Below, piece by piece: positions 7,833-16,921 of a stretch of DNA of 64,000 nt. A program made the translations under genes and the position numbers. Under the pieces are notes generated by a model. The model did not search any database and was not told where the DNA came from. It worked only from the letters and a program-made list of their open reading frames with translations. Each line of letters begins with the position of its first letter. Within the stretch, counting starts at the first letter, position 1. Source of the DNA: Bacillus sp. cl95 (lineage in GTDB: Bacteria; Bacillota; Bacilli; Bacillales; Cytobacillaceae); NCBI RefSeq assembly GCF_900115925.1, contig NZ_FOYF01000003.1, positions 318,721-382,720 on the forward strand, read 5' to 3'.

Positions 7833-9239
7833 ATGAAAGAATGGCTTCGCTCCATACCGCCTGTACATGAATTCCAAAAAGACTCACGTTTTTTAACATA
7901 TACAAGTAATAACCAGCTTGATAACATAATCGCGACTGAGAAGTTGAAACAGACACTTACGGAGGTAAGGGAACTTATCTTGGAAAACTGTTGGGACGGA
8001 TCACTGCCCGGAACTGAAGAATTCCTAATCGATATTTTTACGTTATTAGAGTCAAAAACGAGTAATGAACACACCTACACACTTAAACCTGTCATCAATG
8101 CCACAGGGACGATTTTACATACGAATCTTGGGAGAGCAAGATTGAGCAATAATGCCATGAAACATGTAATTGAAACGGCACAGTCATACTCTAACCTGGA
8201 ATATGAGATAGCTGAAGGAAAAAGGGGATCAAGACACAGCCATATTGAGGCCATCCTAAAGCAGTTAACCGGTGCTGAATCCGCAATGGTAGTCAACAAT
8301 AATGCTGCTGCCGTTTACTTAATCCTCAATGCTCTCGCCAAAGAAAAAGAAGTTATTGTTTCACGTGGTCAGCTCGTGGAAATTGGCGGTTCATTCCGAA
8401 TCTCATCTATTATGGAAGAGAGCGGTGCTAAAATGGTGGAAGTTGGTACAACAAATAAGACTCATTTGTATGATTATGAGAACGCCATTTCTCCTGAAAC
8501 AGCCATGATCATGAAGGTGCACACAAGTAATTTCAAAACCATCGGATTTACAAAAACAGTCGAGACAGAAGAAATAGCAAGTTTAGCAAATCAGCATGGT
8601 TTAATTTTTTATGAAGATTTAGGAAGTGGAGCTCTTTACGATTTCCGCAAACACGGTATTGGGGATGAGCCGGTCGTTAAGGAGATACTTGATGCTGGTG
8701 CTGACATCATTTCATTTAGTGGAGACAAATTGCTTGGAGGTCCTCAAGCAGGAATAATTGCGGGGAAAAAGAAATGGATTGACCGCTTAAAGAAACATCA
8801 GCTTGCTCGCGTTTTGCGTGTTGATAAGATGACCTTGGCTGCATTAGAAGGAACATTGCTTGATTATCTTAAAGGAGAGAAGGGACTTAGACAGATTCCA
8901 ACACTCCGAGACCTTCTAACTGATAAGAATGAAATGAAAGAAAGAACAGAGTACTTTATACAGAGACTAAGGGATATTAATCCACTGATTGATGCAAGGA
9001 TTGATGTGAGCTACAGTCAAGTTGGTGGAGGGACAATGCCCGAAGTGGAGTTGGAAACATTCATTGCAGCGTTAAAGCATAAAGGACTTACCGCTGAACA
9101 AATGGCAATGAAATTAAGGAAAGGGCAGAAAACATCCATTGTAGGACGAATACAAAAGGATGAATTACTGCTCGATTTAAGGACTGTTACAGATGAAGAA
9201 GAAATCATCATTCTCGAGGCTCTCCAAGACTTATCGTAG
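7833..9239 (+). CDS. selA: L-seryl-tRNA(Sec) selenium transferase
   Basis: 468 residues, the usual SelA length. SelA converts seryl-tRNA(Sec) to selenocysteinyl-tRNA(Sec) using selenophosphate and PLP. Marks: INATGTILHTNLGRA, the PLP region EDLGSGALYDF, the catalytic lysine in ISFSGDKLLGGPQAGI, and LRVDKMTLAALEGTL. ATG 7833 has AGAGAAGAGGT upstream. In many genomes selA is followed by selB or accompanied by selC; here the next gene is sspP and no tRNA(Sec) is visible nearby, so the other machinery must be elsewhere. Confidence 0.96.
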   Translation: MKEWLRSIPPVHEFQKDSRFLTYTSNNQLDNIIATEKLKQTLTEVRELILENCWDGSLPGTEEFLIDIFTLLESKTSNEHTYTLKPVINATGTILHTNLGRARLSNNAMKHVIETAQSYSNLEYEIAEGKRGSRHSHIEAILKQLTGAESAMVVNNNAAAVYLILNALAKEKEVIVSRGQLVEIGGSFRISSIMEESGAKMVEVGTTNKTHLYDYENAISPETAMIMKVHTSNFKTIGFTKTVETEEIASLANQHGLIFYEDLGSGALYDFRKHGIGDEPVVKEILDAGADIISFSGDKLLGGPQAGIIAGKKKWIDRLKKHQLARVLRVDKMTLAALEGTLLDYLKGEKGLRQIPTLRDLLTDKNEMKERTEYFIQRLRDINPLIDARIDVSYSQVGGGTMPEVELETFIAALKHKGLTAEQMAMKLRKGQKTSIVGRIQKDELLLDLRTVTDEEEIIILEALQDLS

Positions 9240-9268
9240 GCATCGAGCGATTTACAGCATATTTGAGA

Positions 9269-9294
9269 AGAGCCATGCAAAAATGCATGGCTCT
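9269..9294 (+). terminator. Terminator-like hairpin after selA
   Basis: AGAGCCATGCA (9269-9279) pairs with TGCATGGCTCT (9284-9294); a T-rich stretch follows. Confidence 0.7.
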
Positions 9295-9363
9295 ATGTTT
9301 TCATCTTTATAATCTCAACGTTATTTTATCAAGTTACTACACTAAACAAAGATTAAGCTCTTT

Positions 9364-9507
9364 TTACATATCGTGATGCGAATTGTGCTTCTGGCGGGAA
9401 TGGTTTCTATTTTTCACTTTATGAGAACCACTCAATGGCTGAGGTTGTCCTGATTCATTACCCTTAGGAGCATTTTTGCGCATATCTTTACTGTCGTTTT
9501 TGTTCAT
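9364..9507 (-). CDS. sspP: Small acid-soluble spore protein P
   Basis: 47 residues, too short for standard ORF lists: [18 protein letters not shown], then [17 protein letters not shown] and a [10 protein letters not shown] end. This is close to B. subtilis SspP throughout. Minor SASPs are made in the forespore and stored in spores. ATG at 9507 follows GGAGGGATG, and a SigG-type promoter lies at 9529-9558. Confidence 0.93.
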   Translation of the reverse strand: MNKNDSKDMRKNAPKGNESGQPQPLSGSHKVKNRNHSRQKHNSHHDM

Positions 9508-9528
9508 TTTTTCATCCCTCCTGACTGT

Positions 9529-9558
9529 TAGGATGCGATTTCAAATTCATTTTTATGC
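9529..9558 (-). promoter_or_regulatory. SigG-type promoter of sspP
   Basis: On the minus strand GCATA (9558-9554), 18-nt spacer, CATCCTA (9535-9529), matching the forespore sigma-G consensus form. Confidence 0.6.
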
Positions 9559-9620
9559 TGAATATTTTTTATAAAATAGCGTAATTTAACTGTACATGGA
9601 TTCAGGAAGGATGTGAAAAC

Positions 9621-9881
9621 ATGCCATACAACAAAAACAAGCAACAAGCATTCCAAGCCGCACAACAAGGGTTGGAGGATGCTCAAGAGCTTTATTTTGA
9701 AATTGTGAAAGATAGCGGTGCATATGGTCATCAATTGAAGCATCTTAAACAAGAAGTAAATGAGGCTTATGCTCAAATTGAAAATGCCTTAGAAGTTGCT
9801 TCTGAGCATCAACGAGCACAACTTCAACAATTCCAACAGGATCTTCAAAACATGGTGACAGAAGTCAACCAAGTTGAATAG
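9621..9881 (+). CDS. Hypothetical coiled-coil protein, 86 aa
   Basis: A glutamine-rich, almost entirely helical 86-residue protein: heptad-like pattern through QQGLEDAQELYFEIVKDS, HLKQEVNEAYAQIENALE and HQRAQLQQFQQDLQNMV. Ribosome site AGGAAGGATG. It lies convergent to sspO and divergent from sspP, so a spore role is possible by location. It has some flavour of the YtzC/DUF2524 type of small Bacillus proteins but I would not assign it. Confidence 0.75.
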   Translation: MPYNKNKQQAFQAAQQGLEDAQELYFEIVKDSGAYGHQLKHLKQEVNEAYAQIENALEVASEHQRAQLQQFQQDLQNMVTEVNQVE

Positions 9882-9905
9882 ATGCATCATTTATACCAAG
9901 ACAAA

Positions 9906-9941
9906 AAAGCAAACCCGGATAGATAAAACCGGGTTTGCTTT
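9906..9941. terminator. Bidirectional terminator
   Basis: AAAGCAAACCCGG (9906-9918) pairs with CCGGGTTTGCTTT (9929-9941), serving the 86-aa gene and sspO. Confidence 0.9.
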
Positions 9942-9959
9942 ATGACGATCATTCTTCAA

Positions 9960-10106
9960 TTATTGGTTTTTCTTGCGCTTTTTGTTGTTTTGTTTTTGAA
10001 GCTCAGATAGCTCAGAAGAGAACTCCTGATTAAATCCTACACCTTGTCCCTGTGCGTTTGCAGCATTCGCTCCATCTATTGCATGATTCGCTTTTTTCTT
10101 CGCCAT
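9960..10106 (-). CDS. sspO: Small acid-soluble spore protein O
   Basis: 48 residues starting [19 protein letters not shown], with GQGVGF in the middle and the basic tail [10 protein letters not shown] that is identical in B. subtilis SspO. ATG 10106 follows GAGGGGGTGACGAC. A SigG-type promoter sits 24 bp upstream. Divergent from acnA, as in B. subtilis. Confidence 0.93.
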   Translation of the reverse strand: MAKKKANHAIDGANAANAQGQGVGFNQEFSSELSELQKQNNKKRKKNQ

Positions 10107-10129
10107 TTGTCGTCACCCCCTCGTGTGTC

Positions 10130-10161
10130 TTATATTCCATCTTTTTCAAGATAATTATTCA
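10130..10161 (-). promoter_or_regulatory. SigG-type promoter of sspO
   Basis: Minus strand TGAATA (10161-10156), 18-nt spacer, GAATATAA (10137-10130). Confidence 0.5.
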
Positions 10162-10273
10162 ATTATTGGTTTACTAAGATAATTTTATGGTTAAATATCA
10201 ATGGATATGCCTTTTTAGAATATCTAATCATATAAGGGTATTACTCCTATACATAGTGGATAACTGTAATAAC

Positions 10274-10288
10274 ATAAGTGAAACTTAT
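10274..10288 (+). promoter_or_regulatory. CcpC-type operator upstream of acnA
   Basis: ATAA-N7-TTAT dyad (ATAAGTGAAACTTAT), the recognised CcpC pattern, about 60 bp upstream of the predicted acnA start site. In B. subtilis the citrate-responsive CcpC represses citB from a dyad at -66. A second dyad AATAAC/GTTATT overlaps the -35 region at 10296-10313. Confidence 0.6.
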
Positions 10289-10305
10289 CAAAGACAATAA
10301 CTTTC

Positions 10306-10335
10306 TTGTTATTTACTTATGTAGCAGATTATATT
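10306..10335 (+). promoter_or_regulatory. Probable acnA promoter
   Basis: TTGTTA (10306-10311), 18-nt spacer, TATATT (10330-10335). The 100-nt leader that would follow shows no other clear element. Confidence 0.5.
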
Positions 10336-10438
10336 AAGATTGGAATTGTAAGAAAAGTTGAGATGGATGGGAATATTCACACTTTTCGACATACAAGTTT
10401 TTTTGTATGGTTTATGACGAAATTGGGGGTACAAGAAA

Positions 10439-13147
10439 ATGGCAAAAACCGATTTATTTAATGCAAAGAGTTCATTTGACCTGAACGGTAAACGCTATCA
10501 TTACTATCGCTTAAGCGCTTTAGAAGAAGCGGGTGCAGGCAAAGTATCAAACCTGCCTTATTCCATTAAAGTATTGCTTGAATCTGTTCTTCGTCAAATG
10601 GACGGTCGTGTTATCACGAAAGAACATGTTGAAAACTTAGCAAAATGGGGAACGTCTGAAGTAAAGGAAGTAGACGTACCATTCAAACCTTCTCGTGTTA
10701 TCCTACAAGACTTTACAGGAGTACCAGCAGTAGTTGACCTTGCTTCATTAAGAAAAGCAATGGCAGATATGGGTGGAGATCCTGATAAAATCAATCCTGA
10801 AAAAACAGTTGACCTTGTAATTGACCACTCCGTACAGGTTGATAAATACGGAACACCTGATTCATTAGATGTAAACATGCAACTTGAATTTGAACGTAAT
10901 ACAGAACGCTATCAGTTCTTGAGCTGGGCTCAAAAAGCATTCAATAACTACCGTGCAGTTCCGCCAGCTACAGGAATCGTGCATCAGGTTAACCTTGAAT
11001 TCTTAGCTGACGTTGTTCACGCTGAACCAACTGCAGACGGTGGATTTGAAGTTTATCCAGATACTTTAGTAGGTACTGACTCTCATACAACGATGATCAA
11101 TGGTATTGGTGTCCTTGGATGGGGTGTAGGTGGTATTGAAGCAGAAGCAGGAATGCTTGGACAGCCATCATACTTCCCAGTTCCTGAAGTAGTAGGGGTA
11201 AAGCTAACTGGTGCACTACCAAACGGTTCAACTGCAACTGACCTTGCTCTTAAAGTAACTCAAGTACTTAGAAGCAAAGGCGTTGTAGGCAAGTTTGTTG
11301 AATTCTACGGCCCTGGTGTTTCTAGCCTTCCACTTGCTGACCGTGCAACAGTAGCTAACATGGCTCCTGAATACGGTGCAACTTGCGGATTCTTCCCAGT
11401 TGATTCCGAATCACTTGAATACCTTCGTTTAACAGGACGTGAAGAAGAACATATCCAAGTTGTTGAAAAATACAGCAAAGAAAACGGGTTATTCTTCGAT
11501 CCTTCTATTGAACCAACTTATACTGCAGTTGTTGAAATCGATCTTTCAGTCATCGAAGCAAATCTTTCAGGTCCTAAGCGTCCACAAGATTTAATTCCAC
11601 TTTCTGATATGAAGAAATCGTTCAACGATGCTCTTACAGCACCACAAGGTAACCAAGGTTTTGGTTTAACTGCTAAAGAAATCGACAAAGAAGTAACAGT
11701 TTCTTTCCATAACGGCGACCAAACTGTTATGAAGACTGGTGCAGTTGCAATTGCTGCGATTACAAGCTGTACAAACACATCAAACCCTTATGTACTAGTT
11801 GGAGCAGGACTTGTTGCTAAGAAAGCTGTAGAACTTGGAATGGAAGTTCCTAAGTTTGTTAAGACTTCTTTAGCACCTGGTTCAAAAGTAGTTACGGGAT
11901 ACCTTCGTGATTCTGGCCTACTTCCATTCCTAGAGCAACTAGGCTTCAACTTGGTTGGTTATGGATGTACGACATGTATCGGTAACTCCGGTCCATTAAG
12001 AGAAGAAATTGAAAAATCAGTAGCAGAAGGTGACTTACTCGTAACTTCTGTATTATCTGGTAACCGTAACTTTGAAGGACGTATCCATCCGCTAGTTAAA
12101 GCTAACTACTTAGCATCTCCACCTTTAGTAGTTGCATACGCATTAGCTGGTACGGTAAACATCGACCTTCAAAATGACGCTATCGGTAAAGATAAGAATG
12201 GTAACGATGTATTCTTCAAGGACATCTGGCCATCAACTGCTGAAGTAAATGAAGTGGTTAAGCAAACGGTAACGCCTGAATTATTCCGCAGAGAATATGA
12301 GCATGTGTTCTCCGATAACGAGCGTTGGAATGAAATCCAAACTGGCAATGACCCACTTTATACTTTTGATGAAGATTCAACTTACATTGCAAACCCGCCT
12401 TTCTTCGAAGGTTTACAACCAAACCCTGATGAAGTTAAGCCGCTTTCTGGTTTACGTGTAGTTGCTAAATTTGGTGATTCTGTAACAACTGACCACATCT
12501 CACCAGCAGGAGCAATCGGCAAAGATACTCCAGCAGGCAAATACTTACGTGAAAAAGGCGTTGAGCCACGTGATTTCAACTCTTATGGATCACGCCGTGG
12601 TAATCACGAAGTAATGATGCGTGGAACGTTTGCAAATATCCGTATTCGTAACCAAGTTGCTCCAGGTACCGAGGGTGGTTACACTACATTCTGGCCAACT
12701 GGTGAAGTTACATCAATCTATGATGCTTGCATGAAGTACAAAGATCAAGGTACTGGATTAATCGTATTTGCAGGAAAAGACTACGGAATGGGTTCATCCC
12801 GTGACTGGGCTGCAAAAGGAACAAACCTACTAGGTATTAAGACTGTTATCGCTGAAAGCTTTGAGCGTATCCACCGTTCAAACCTTGTATTAATGGGTGT
12901 GTTACCATTACAATTCAAGGATGGAGAAAGTGCTGATACTCTTGGATTGACTGGTAAGGAAACAATCGATGTTCAAATTGATGAGACTGTAAGACCGCGT
13001 GACATGGTTAAAGTTACTGCAACTGCAGAAGACGGAAAAGTAACCGAGTTTGAAGTACTTGTTCGTTTTGACTCTGAAGTTGAAATCGACTACTACCGTC
13101 ACGGTGGAATTCTTCCAATGGTTCTTCGTGAAAAACTTAAAGCATAA
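10439..13147 (+). CDS. acnA: Aconitate hydratase AcnA (CitB)
   Basis: 902 residues, full length for the IRP1/AcnA family. Interconverts citrate and isocitrate in the TCA cycle. The [4Fe-4S] cysteines are in SCTNTSNP and [11 protein letters not shown]; substrate-binding segments include [33 protein letters not shown] and the active-site [10 protein letters not shown]. Ribosome site TTGGGGGTACAAG precedes ATG 10439. Codon use is strongly biased, as in a highly expressed gene. Bacillus aconitase also binds RNA. The CcpC-like dyad upstream suggests citrate-controlled repression. Confidence 0.98.
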   Translation: MAKTDLFNAKSSFDLNGKRYHYYRLSALEEAGAGKVSNLPYSIKVLLESVLRQMDGRVITKEHVENLAKWGTSEVKEVDVPFKPSRVILQDFTGVPAVVDLASLRKAMADMGGDPDKINPEKTVDLVIDHSVQVDKYGTPDSLDVNMQLEFERNTERYQFLSWAQKAFNNYRAVPPATGIVHQVNLEFLADVVHAEPTADGGFEVYPDTLVGTDSHTTMINGIGVLGWGVGGIEAEAGMLGQPSYFPVPEVVGVKLTGALPNGSTATDLALKVTQVLRSKGVVGKFVEFYGPGVSSLPLADRATVANMAPEYGATCGFFPVDSESLEYLRLTGREEEHIQVVEKYSKENGLFFDPSIEPTYTAVVEIDLSVIEANLSGPKRPQDLIPLSDMKKSFNDALTAPQGNQGFGLTAKEIDKEVTVSFHNGDQTVMKTGAVAIAAITSCTNTSNPYVLVGAGLVAKKAVELGMEVPKFVKTSLAPGSKVVTGYLRDSGLLPFLEQLGFNLVGYGCTTCIGNSGPLREEIEKSVAEGDLLVTSVLSGNRNFEGRIHPLVKANYLASPPLVVAYALAGTVNIDLQNDAIGKDKNGNDVFFKDIWPSTAEVNEVVKQTVTPELFRREYEHVFSDNERWNEIQTGNDPLYTFDEDSTYIANPPFFEGLQPNPDEVKPLSGLRVVAKFGDSVTTDHISPAGAIGKDTPAGKYLREKGVEPRDFNSYGSRRGNHEVMMRGTFANIRIRNQVAPGTEGGYTTFWPTGEVTSIYDACMKYKDQGTGLIVFAGKDYGMGSSRDWAAKGTNLLGIKTVIAESFERIHRSNLVLMGVLPLQFKDGESADTLGLTGKETIDVQIDETVRPRDMVKVTATAEDGKVTEFEVLVRFDSEVEIDYYRHGGILPMVLREKLKA

Positions 13148-13160
13148 TCTATTTAAGAGT

Positions 13161-13190
13161 ACTCCTTGGCACATCGCCAAGGAGTTTTTC
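13161..13190 (+). terminator. Terminator of acnA
   Basis: ACTCCTTGGC (13161-13170), loop, GCCAAGGAGT (13176-13185), then TTTTC. Confidence 0.95.
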
Positions 13191-13198
13191 AATATATA

Positions 13199-13227
13199 TT
13201 GACAATTTTTCCAATAAATCCTAAACT
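13199..13227 (+). promoter_or_regulatory. Promoter of the ABC-F leader
   Basis: TTGACA (13199-13204), 17-nt spacer, TAAACT (13222-13227). The transcript would start near 13234, about 245 nt before the ABC-F start codon. Confidence 0.6.
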
Positions 13228-13233
13228 AATGAT

Positions 13234-13477
13234 TAACTGAAATGGAAGGACTGAGTAAAAGGGAATGAAGTACTAATCTTATTTTTCTAGGTTAATTCGA
13301 ATATTTTAAAATTTCGAACCTGAAGAATAGGATAAGTCTGCCCTTTTTTAGAAAACATCAAATCGTTGCGTAATGGCAAAGCTTTTTTTCGTTCATTTTC
13401 TGCGACGAAACGATTTTTCTTTTTGTCTTCCCAAAGGCTGCTTGTTCACCTCTACAGGTTCTGTAGGAGGTTTTTTT
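13234..13477 (+). promoter_or_regulatory. Attenuator-type leader of ABC-F gene
   Basis: The leader holds a three-codon ORF (ATG AAG TAC TAA at 13265, after AAAAGGGA). It also holds an upstream hairpin near 13290-13320 (AGGTT...AACCT with CGAA/TTCG). A terminator stem follows: AAATCGTTGCGT (13360-13371) with ACGAAACGATTT (13405-13416), then TTCTTTTT. Last is a second hairpin, ACCTCTACAG/CTGTAGGAGGT (about 13448-13472), that hides the AGGAGG ribosome site. The layout resembles ribosome-mediated attenuation of antibiotic-resistance ABC-F genes such as vmlR; operation here is inference. Confidence 0.6.
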
Positions 13478-15214
13478 ATGTTTAATAGGGATAATATCTC
13501 GCCTTACATTAAGTTACATGAAGTAAGCTTAAGCTTTGCTGAAAAGAAAATACTGGACAAAATAAATCTAGAAATTTATCCTGGCGAAAAGATTGGTCTT
13601 GTCGGATACAATGGAGCTGGTAAAACGACGTTAGCTAAACTTATATTCGGTTCGATAGATGCTGAGAATGGATCTTTTATGAAAAAGAACCCCTGTAAAA
13701 TTGGTTATCTCATGCAGTCCACGGATATCGTCCTTCAATCTGAAAATATCTTGCAGGATAAACAGAATTTCTCATATATGACGAGCCAACTTGGTTTATT
13801 AAAAACACACCAATGGAATGAAGAAAAATTAAAAAATCTCAGTGGTGGAGAAAAACTAAAACTTTCCCTTGCTGATTTGTGGTCTTCTACACCTGATTTG
13901 CTCATACTTGATGAACCGACCAATCATCTGGATATGAAAGGTATGGAATGGTTGATTCATGAAATTAAAGCCTTCTCTGGATCTGTGCTAATGATTTCGC
14001 ACGATCGCCACTTTTTGGACCAAACCTCTTCAAAGATTATCGAAATCGAAAACGGCAAACTCATCGAATATCAAGGAAACTATAGTGAATATAAAATCGA
14101 AAAACAAAAGAATTATGAAGCACAATTACACCAATATGAAGTGCAACAGCACAAAAAAATGCAAATTGAAAACCAAATGGATAGACTCAAACGATGGTCA
14201 ATTTCAGCACACATACAATCTACCAAACAGGGGTCTGCATCAGAAAGACGCCAAATCGGCTATAAAGAATTTCATCGGGTAAAGGCAAAAAAAATGGATA
14301 AACAAATAAAATCGAAAATGAAACGATTGCAGCAGGAACTGGATAAACGGAAGATTGAAAAACCGAAGGAAGACAAAGCGGTTGCTTTTGAATTCTCAAC
14401 ACAAGGTAAAAGAGGGAAAAGAATTGTCGAAGCTAAGGGGATTACTAAAGCATTTGGAAGCAAGACCTTATTTGTTGAAAGTCATTTTTATATCAAACAA
14501 GGCGATCGAGTTGCATTAATAGGAGAAAACGGTTGTGGAAAATCCACTTTATTGGGAATTATCTTGCAACAACAAGAACTTTCACGAGGTGAGATGTGGG
14601 TAAGTGAATCACTCAAAGTCGCCTATTTGAGTCAAGACGTACTAGATTTGCCCGAGAACCTAACTCCGATTGATTCATTATCTCTGACAAAAATTGAAGA
14701 TATACAAAAAGCACGCACAATGTTAGCCCATATGGGGATAGACTCTAATAAGCTTCAAAAGAAGATTTCTCAACTTAGTCTCGGAGAGCGCACGAAGGTA
14801 AAACTCGTTGAATTATTACTGAAAGATTATGATGTATTAATTTTGGATGAACCAACAAATCATCTCGACTTACCCAGCCGTGAACAACTAGAATCCACGC
14901 TTTGCGAATATGAAGGTACTCTCATCATCGTATCTCACGACCATTATTTTATCGATAAGGTTTGTAATCAGTTACTGACATTTGAGGATGGTAAGATATA
15001 CAGAGTAGAATCAGGGCTGTCAGAATGGAAAGAAAACAAAATGAAAAGAAATGTACACAGTGAAAGTGAAAAGAAGGAAAGAATGATGATCATTGAAAAC
15101 AAACTTTCTGCCATACTAGGTGAGCTTTCACTGATCGATCAAAACGACGAGCGATATGCTGCTCTTGATCAAGAATTTAAAAAACTGCTTGAAGACAAGA
15201 AAAGCATTGGGTAA
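13478..15214 (+). CDS. ABC-F family ATPase, probable ribosomal protection protein
   Basis: 578 residues with two ABC ATPase domains and no membrane segments. Domain 1: Walker A GYNGAGKTT, signature LSGGEKLKLSLA, Walker B LLILDEPTNHLDM. A charged linker of about 80 residues follows (roughly 190-290, rich in K/Q). Domain 2: Walker A GENGCGKST, signature LSLGERTKVKL, Walker B VLILDEPTNHLD. The C-terminal extension is acidic/basic helical. ABC-F proteins of the Vml/Vga/Lsa type dislodge antibiotics from ribosomes; housekeeping EttA-like roles are the alternative. ATG 13478 is 8 nt after TAGGAGG. The attenuator-like leader favours an inducible resistance role. Confidence 0.85.
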   Translation: MFNRDNISPYIKLHEVSLSFAEKKILDKINLEIYPGEKIGLVGYNGAGKTTLAKLIFGSIDAENGSFMKKNPCKIGYLMQSTDIVLQSENILQDKQNFSYMTSQLGLLKTHQWNEEKLKNLSGGEKLKLSLADLWSSTPDLLILDEPTNHLDMKGMEWLIHEIKAFSGSVLMISHDRHFLDQTSSKIIEIENGKLIEYQGNYSEYKIEKQKNYEAQLHQYEVQQHKKMQIENQMDRLKRWSISAHIQSTKQGSASERRQIGYKEFHRVKAKKMDKQIKSKMKRLQQELDKRKIEKPKEDKAVAFEFSTQGKRGKRIVEAKGITKAFGSKTLFVESHFYIKQGDRVALIGENGCGKSTLLGIILQQQELSRGEMWVSESLKVAYLSQDVLDLPENLTPIDSLSLTKIEDIQKARTMLAHMGIDSNKLQKKISQLSLGERTKVKLVELLLKDYDVLILDEPTNHLDLPSREQLESTLCEYEGTLIIVSHDHYFIDKVCNQLLTFEDGKIYRVESGLSEWKENKMKRNVHSESEKKERMMIIENKLSAILGELSLIDQNDERYAALDQEFKKLLEDKKSIG

Positions 15215-15219
15215 TGGAA

Positions 15220-15242
15220 GAGCCATCTTATTTAGATGGCTC
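15220..15242. terminator. Bidirectional terminator
   Basis: GAGCCATCT (15220-15228) pairs with AGATGGCTC (15234-15242) between two convergent genes. Confidence 0.85.
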
Positions 15243-15250
15243 ATTTTCTT

Positions 15251-16300
15251 CTAGAGATTCGATACTTGCGTGAGGTAGGCTTCGAGTAACTGTCGTTCTC
15301 TTTCAGCAGAAATCCCTGCCTTCCAGTCATTTTCGGTAAGATTTCTTTTACATTGCCAGTGATAGATTTCCTTAATTGTTTCATTAAGTGATCTAAAATG
15401 GAGTCCTGTTTCCAAAGCTTTGGAAATGTTTATAGAAAAGGTACCTTTCCAGGGTTCATCCTCCCCAGTTGTCAAAGCAAAGAGCTCAGGTACCCATAAT
15501 GGCATTTCAGTCCATGGAGCAACACCATGATCCATTAAGAATTTTTCATCAGCCCATACAAATTCAGCGTCACTGCCTGTAACGGACTTAATACTTTGAA
15601 GAAACTCCTGCATGGTTACAGGATGATCTGGACCGGTTACATTAAAGCTGCCTACGATTTGTTTTTCCATGGCATTTAGAATCCATAATGCCATATCTCT
15701 ATTGTCTATGTACTGAATGGGACGGTGAGGATTACCTGGAGCTAACACGGTTCCACCTTTAGCAACACGATGTATCCAATAAGGGAATCTATCCGTATAA
15801 TCATTTTTACCAACGAGCTGTCCAGCCCTAACCTTTAGCACCCGTCCCGGCATACTCTTTTCTGCTTCTTGTTCACAAAGGGCCTTGAACGCTCCATAAT
15901 ATTCATAAAATTGACCTGTTGAGTCCTTGGTTAGTTCATCCGCCTGGTCGCTAGACATTGTTTGAAGTGGGTAATCTTCATCCAATCCGACCGGAATCCA
16001 ATCACGATAAACAGAAATACTGGAAATAAACGTATAATGCTTCACATTGTTTTTGAGTAGCTGTGTAGATTCTCTAACAGACCTCGGTATGAACCCGCTA
16101 GTATCCAATACAGTATCCCATTTTCTATCCTTTAGAGCTGATAAATCACCATTTCGATCACCAATGAGAATTTCAACATTTTTAAGGTTTTCATTTTGAT
16201 TCCCCCGATTAAAAATGCTGATTTCATGTCCACGTTTTTGAGCTTCTTCGATAAAAGCTCTTCCTAAAAATCGACTTCCACCAAGTACAAGAATTTTCAT
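15251..16300 (-). CDS. NAD-dependent epimerase/dehydratase family protein
   Basis: 349 residues of the extended SDR fold. N-terminal Rossmann motif LVLGGSRFLGRAFIEEA, the TSGFIP segment, FISSISVYRD, and a catalytic-type Tyr-Lys-like pair in YEYYGAFKALCE. The sequence GNPHRPIQYIDNRDMA is typical of the isoflavone-reductase/epimerase-like group. Substrate unknown. Monocistronic, convergent with the ABC-F gene; start ATG 16300 after GGGAGTGAGGAA. Confidence 0.85.
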   Translation of the reverse strand: MKILVLGGSRFLGRAFIEEAQKRGHEISIFNRGNQNENLKNVEILIGDRNGDLSALKDRKWDTVLDTSGFIPRSVRESTQLLKNNVKHYTFISSISVYRDWIPVGLDEDYPLQTMSSDQADELTKDSTGQFYEYYGAFKALCEQEAEKSMPGRVLKVRAGQLVGKNDYTDRFPYWIHRVAKGGTVLAPGNPHRPIQYIDNRDMALWILNAMEKQIVGSFNVTGPDHPVTMQEFLQSIKSVTGSDAEFVWADEKFLMDHGVAPWTEMPLWVPELFALTTGEDEPWKGTFSINISKALETGLHFRSLNETIKEIYHWQCKRNLTENDWKAGISAERERQLLEAYLTQVSNL

Positions 16301-16463
16301 TTCCTCACTCCCAACATTTCTTATTCTTTATCATCGTATCAAATTATCGAATAATTATGATAATAAAAAGATTCCAACTCTTTTTAAGCCATTTAAATTG
16401 CATAGGAAGCGAAATTAATATACCTTATAACGTATGTGATATATTTAAAAGGAGGGGAGAATT

Positions 16464-16874
16464 TTGGACGCCTTTCAGATAGGCTTTCTTACAATACGCT
16501 ATGAATGGCTTTATGCTGCCATCGCTTTTACCGTTACATACTTTACCCTTGAGCACATGACTAAGAAAGATAAACATATTCAAAAACAGGTTACCGAAAC
16601 CCTTCTTAACAGTTTACTACTATGGATCCTAACCTTTAAATTGAGCGTAATCTTTTTTAGGCCAAGTATTATATTTGATAATCCGCTAGGAATCATATTC
16701 TTTTGGGGAGGACTGAAGGGGCAAGTTCTAGCAACATTTATAGCGCTAATCTATTTCATAATGAAATCTAAAAAGTTACAATGGCCGAATTCGCTTCTTT
16801 TATTAGTTACGTATTTTGTCACATTTATGCTTACATACATACTTATCAGAACTTTATTTCAACTAATAATATAG
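16464..16874 (+). CDS. Membrane protein, 136 aa, 4 TM segments
   Basis: Starts at TTG 16464, 8 nt after AAAGGAGGGGAG. Four hydrophobic spans (about residues 14-28, 46-64, 76-98, 108-134). FQIGFLTIRYEWLYAAIAF distantly recalls the first helix of prolipoprotein diacylglyceryl transferase, but the protein is far too short to be Lgt. It lies 47 bp ahead of the thioredoxin-like yneN homologue, so a joint role in extracytoplasmic thiol chemistry is possible. Function not assigned. Confidence 0.75.
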   Translation: MDAFQIGFLTIRYEWLYAAIAFTVTYFTLEHMTKKDKHIQKQVTETLLNSLLLWILTFKLSVIFFRPSIIFDNPLGIIFFWGGLKGQVLATFIALIYFIMKSKKLQWPNSLLLLVTYFVTFMLTYILIRTLFQLII

Positions 16875-16921
16875 TGTAAAATACCTTTAGATATATTTAT
16901 TGAGTTCAAAGGAGGAGCGGC

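Noticed and set aside
9240-9363. tRNA(Sec) (selC) next to selA
   Set aside because: I looked for a long tRNA-like fold with a TTC-x-A loop after selA and in other gaps and found none.
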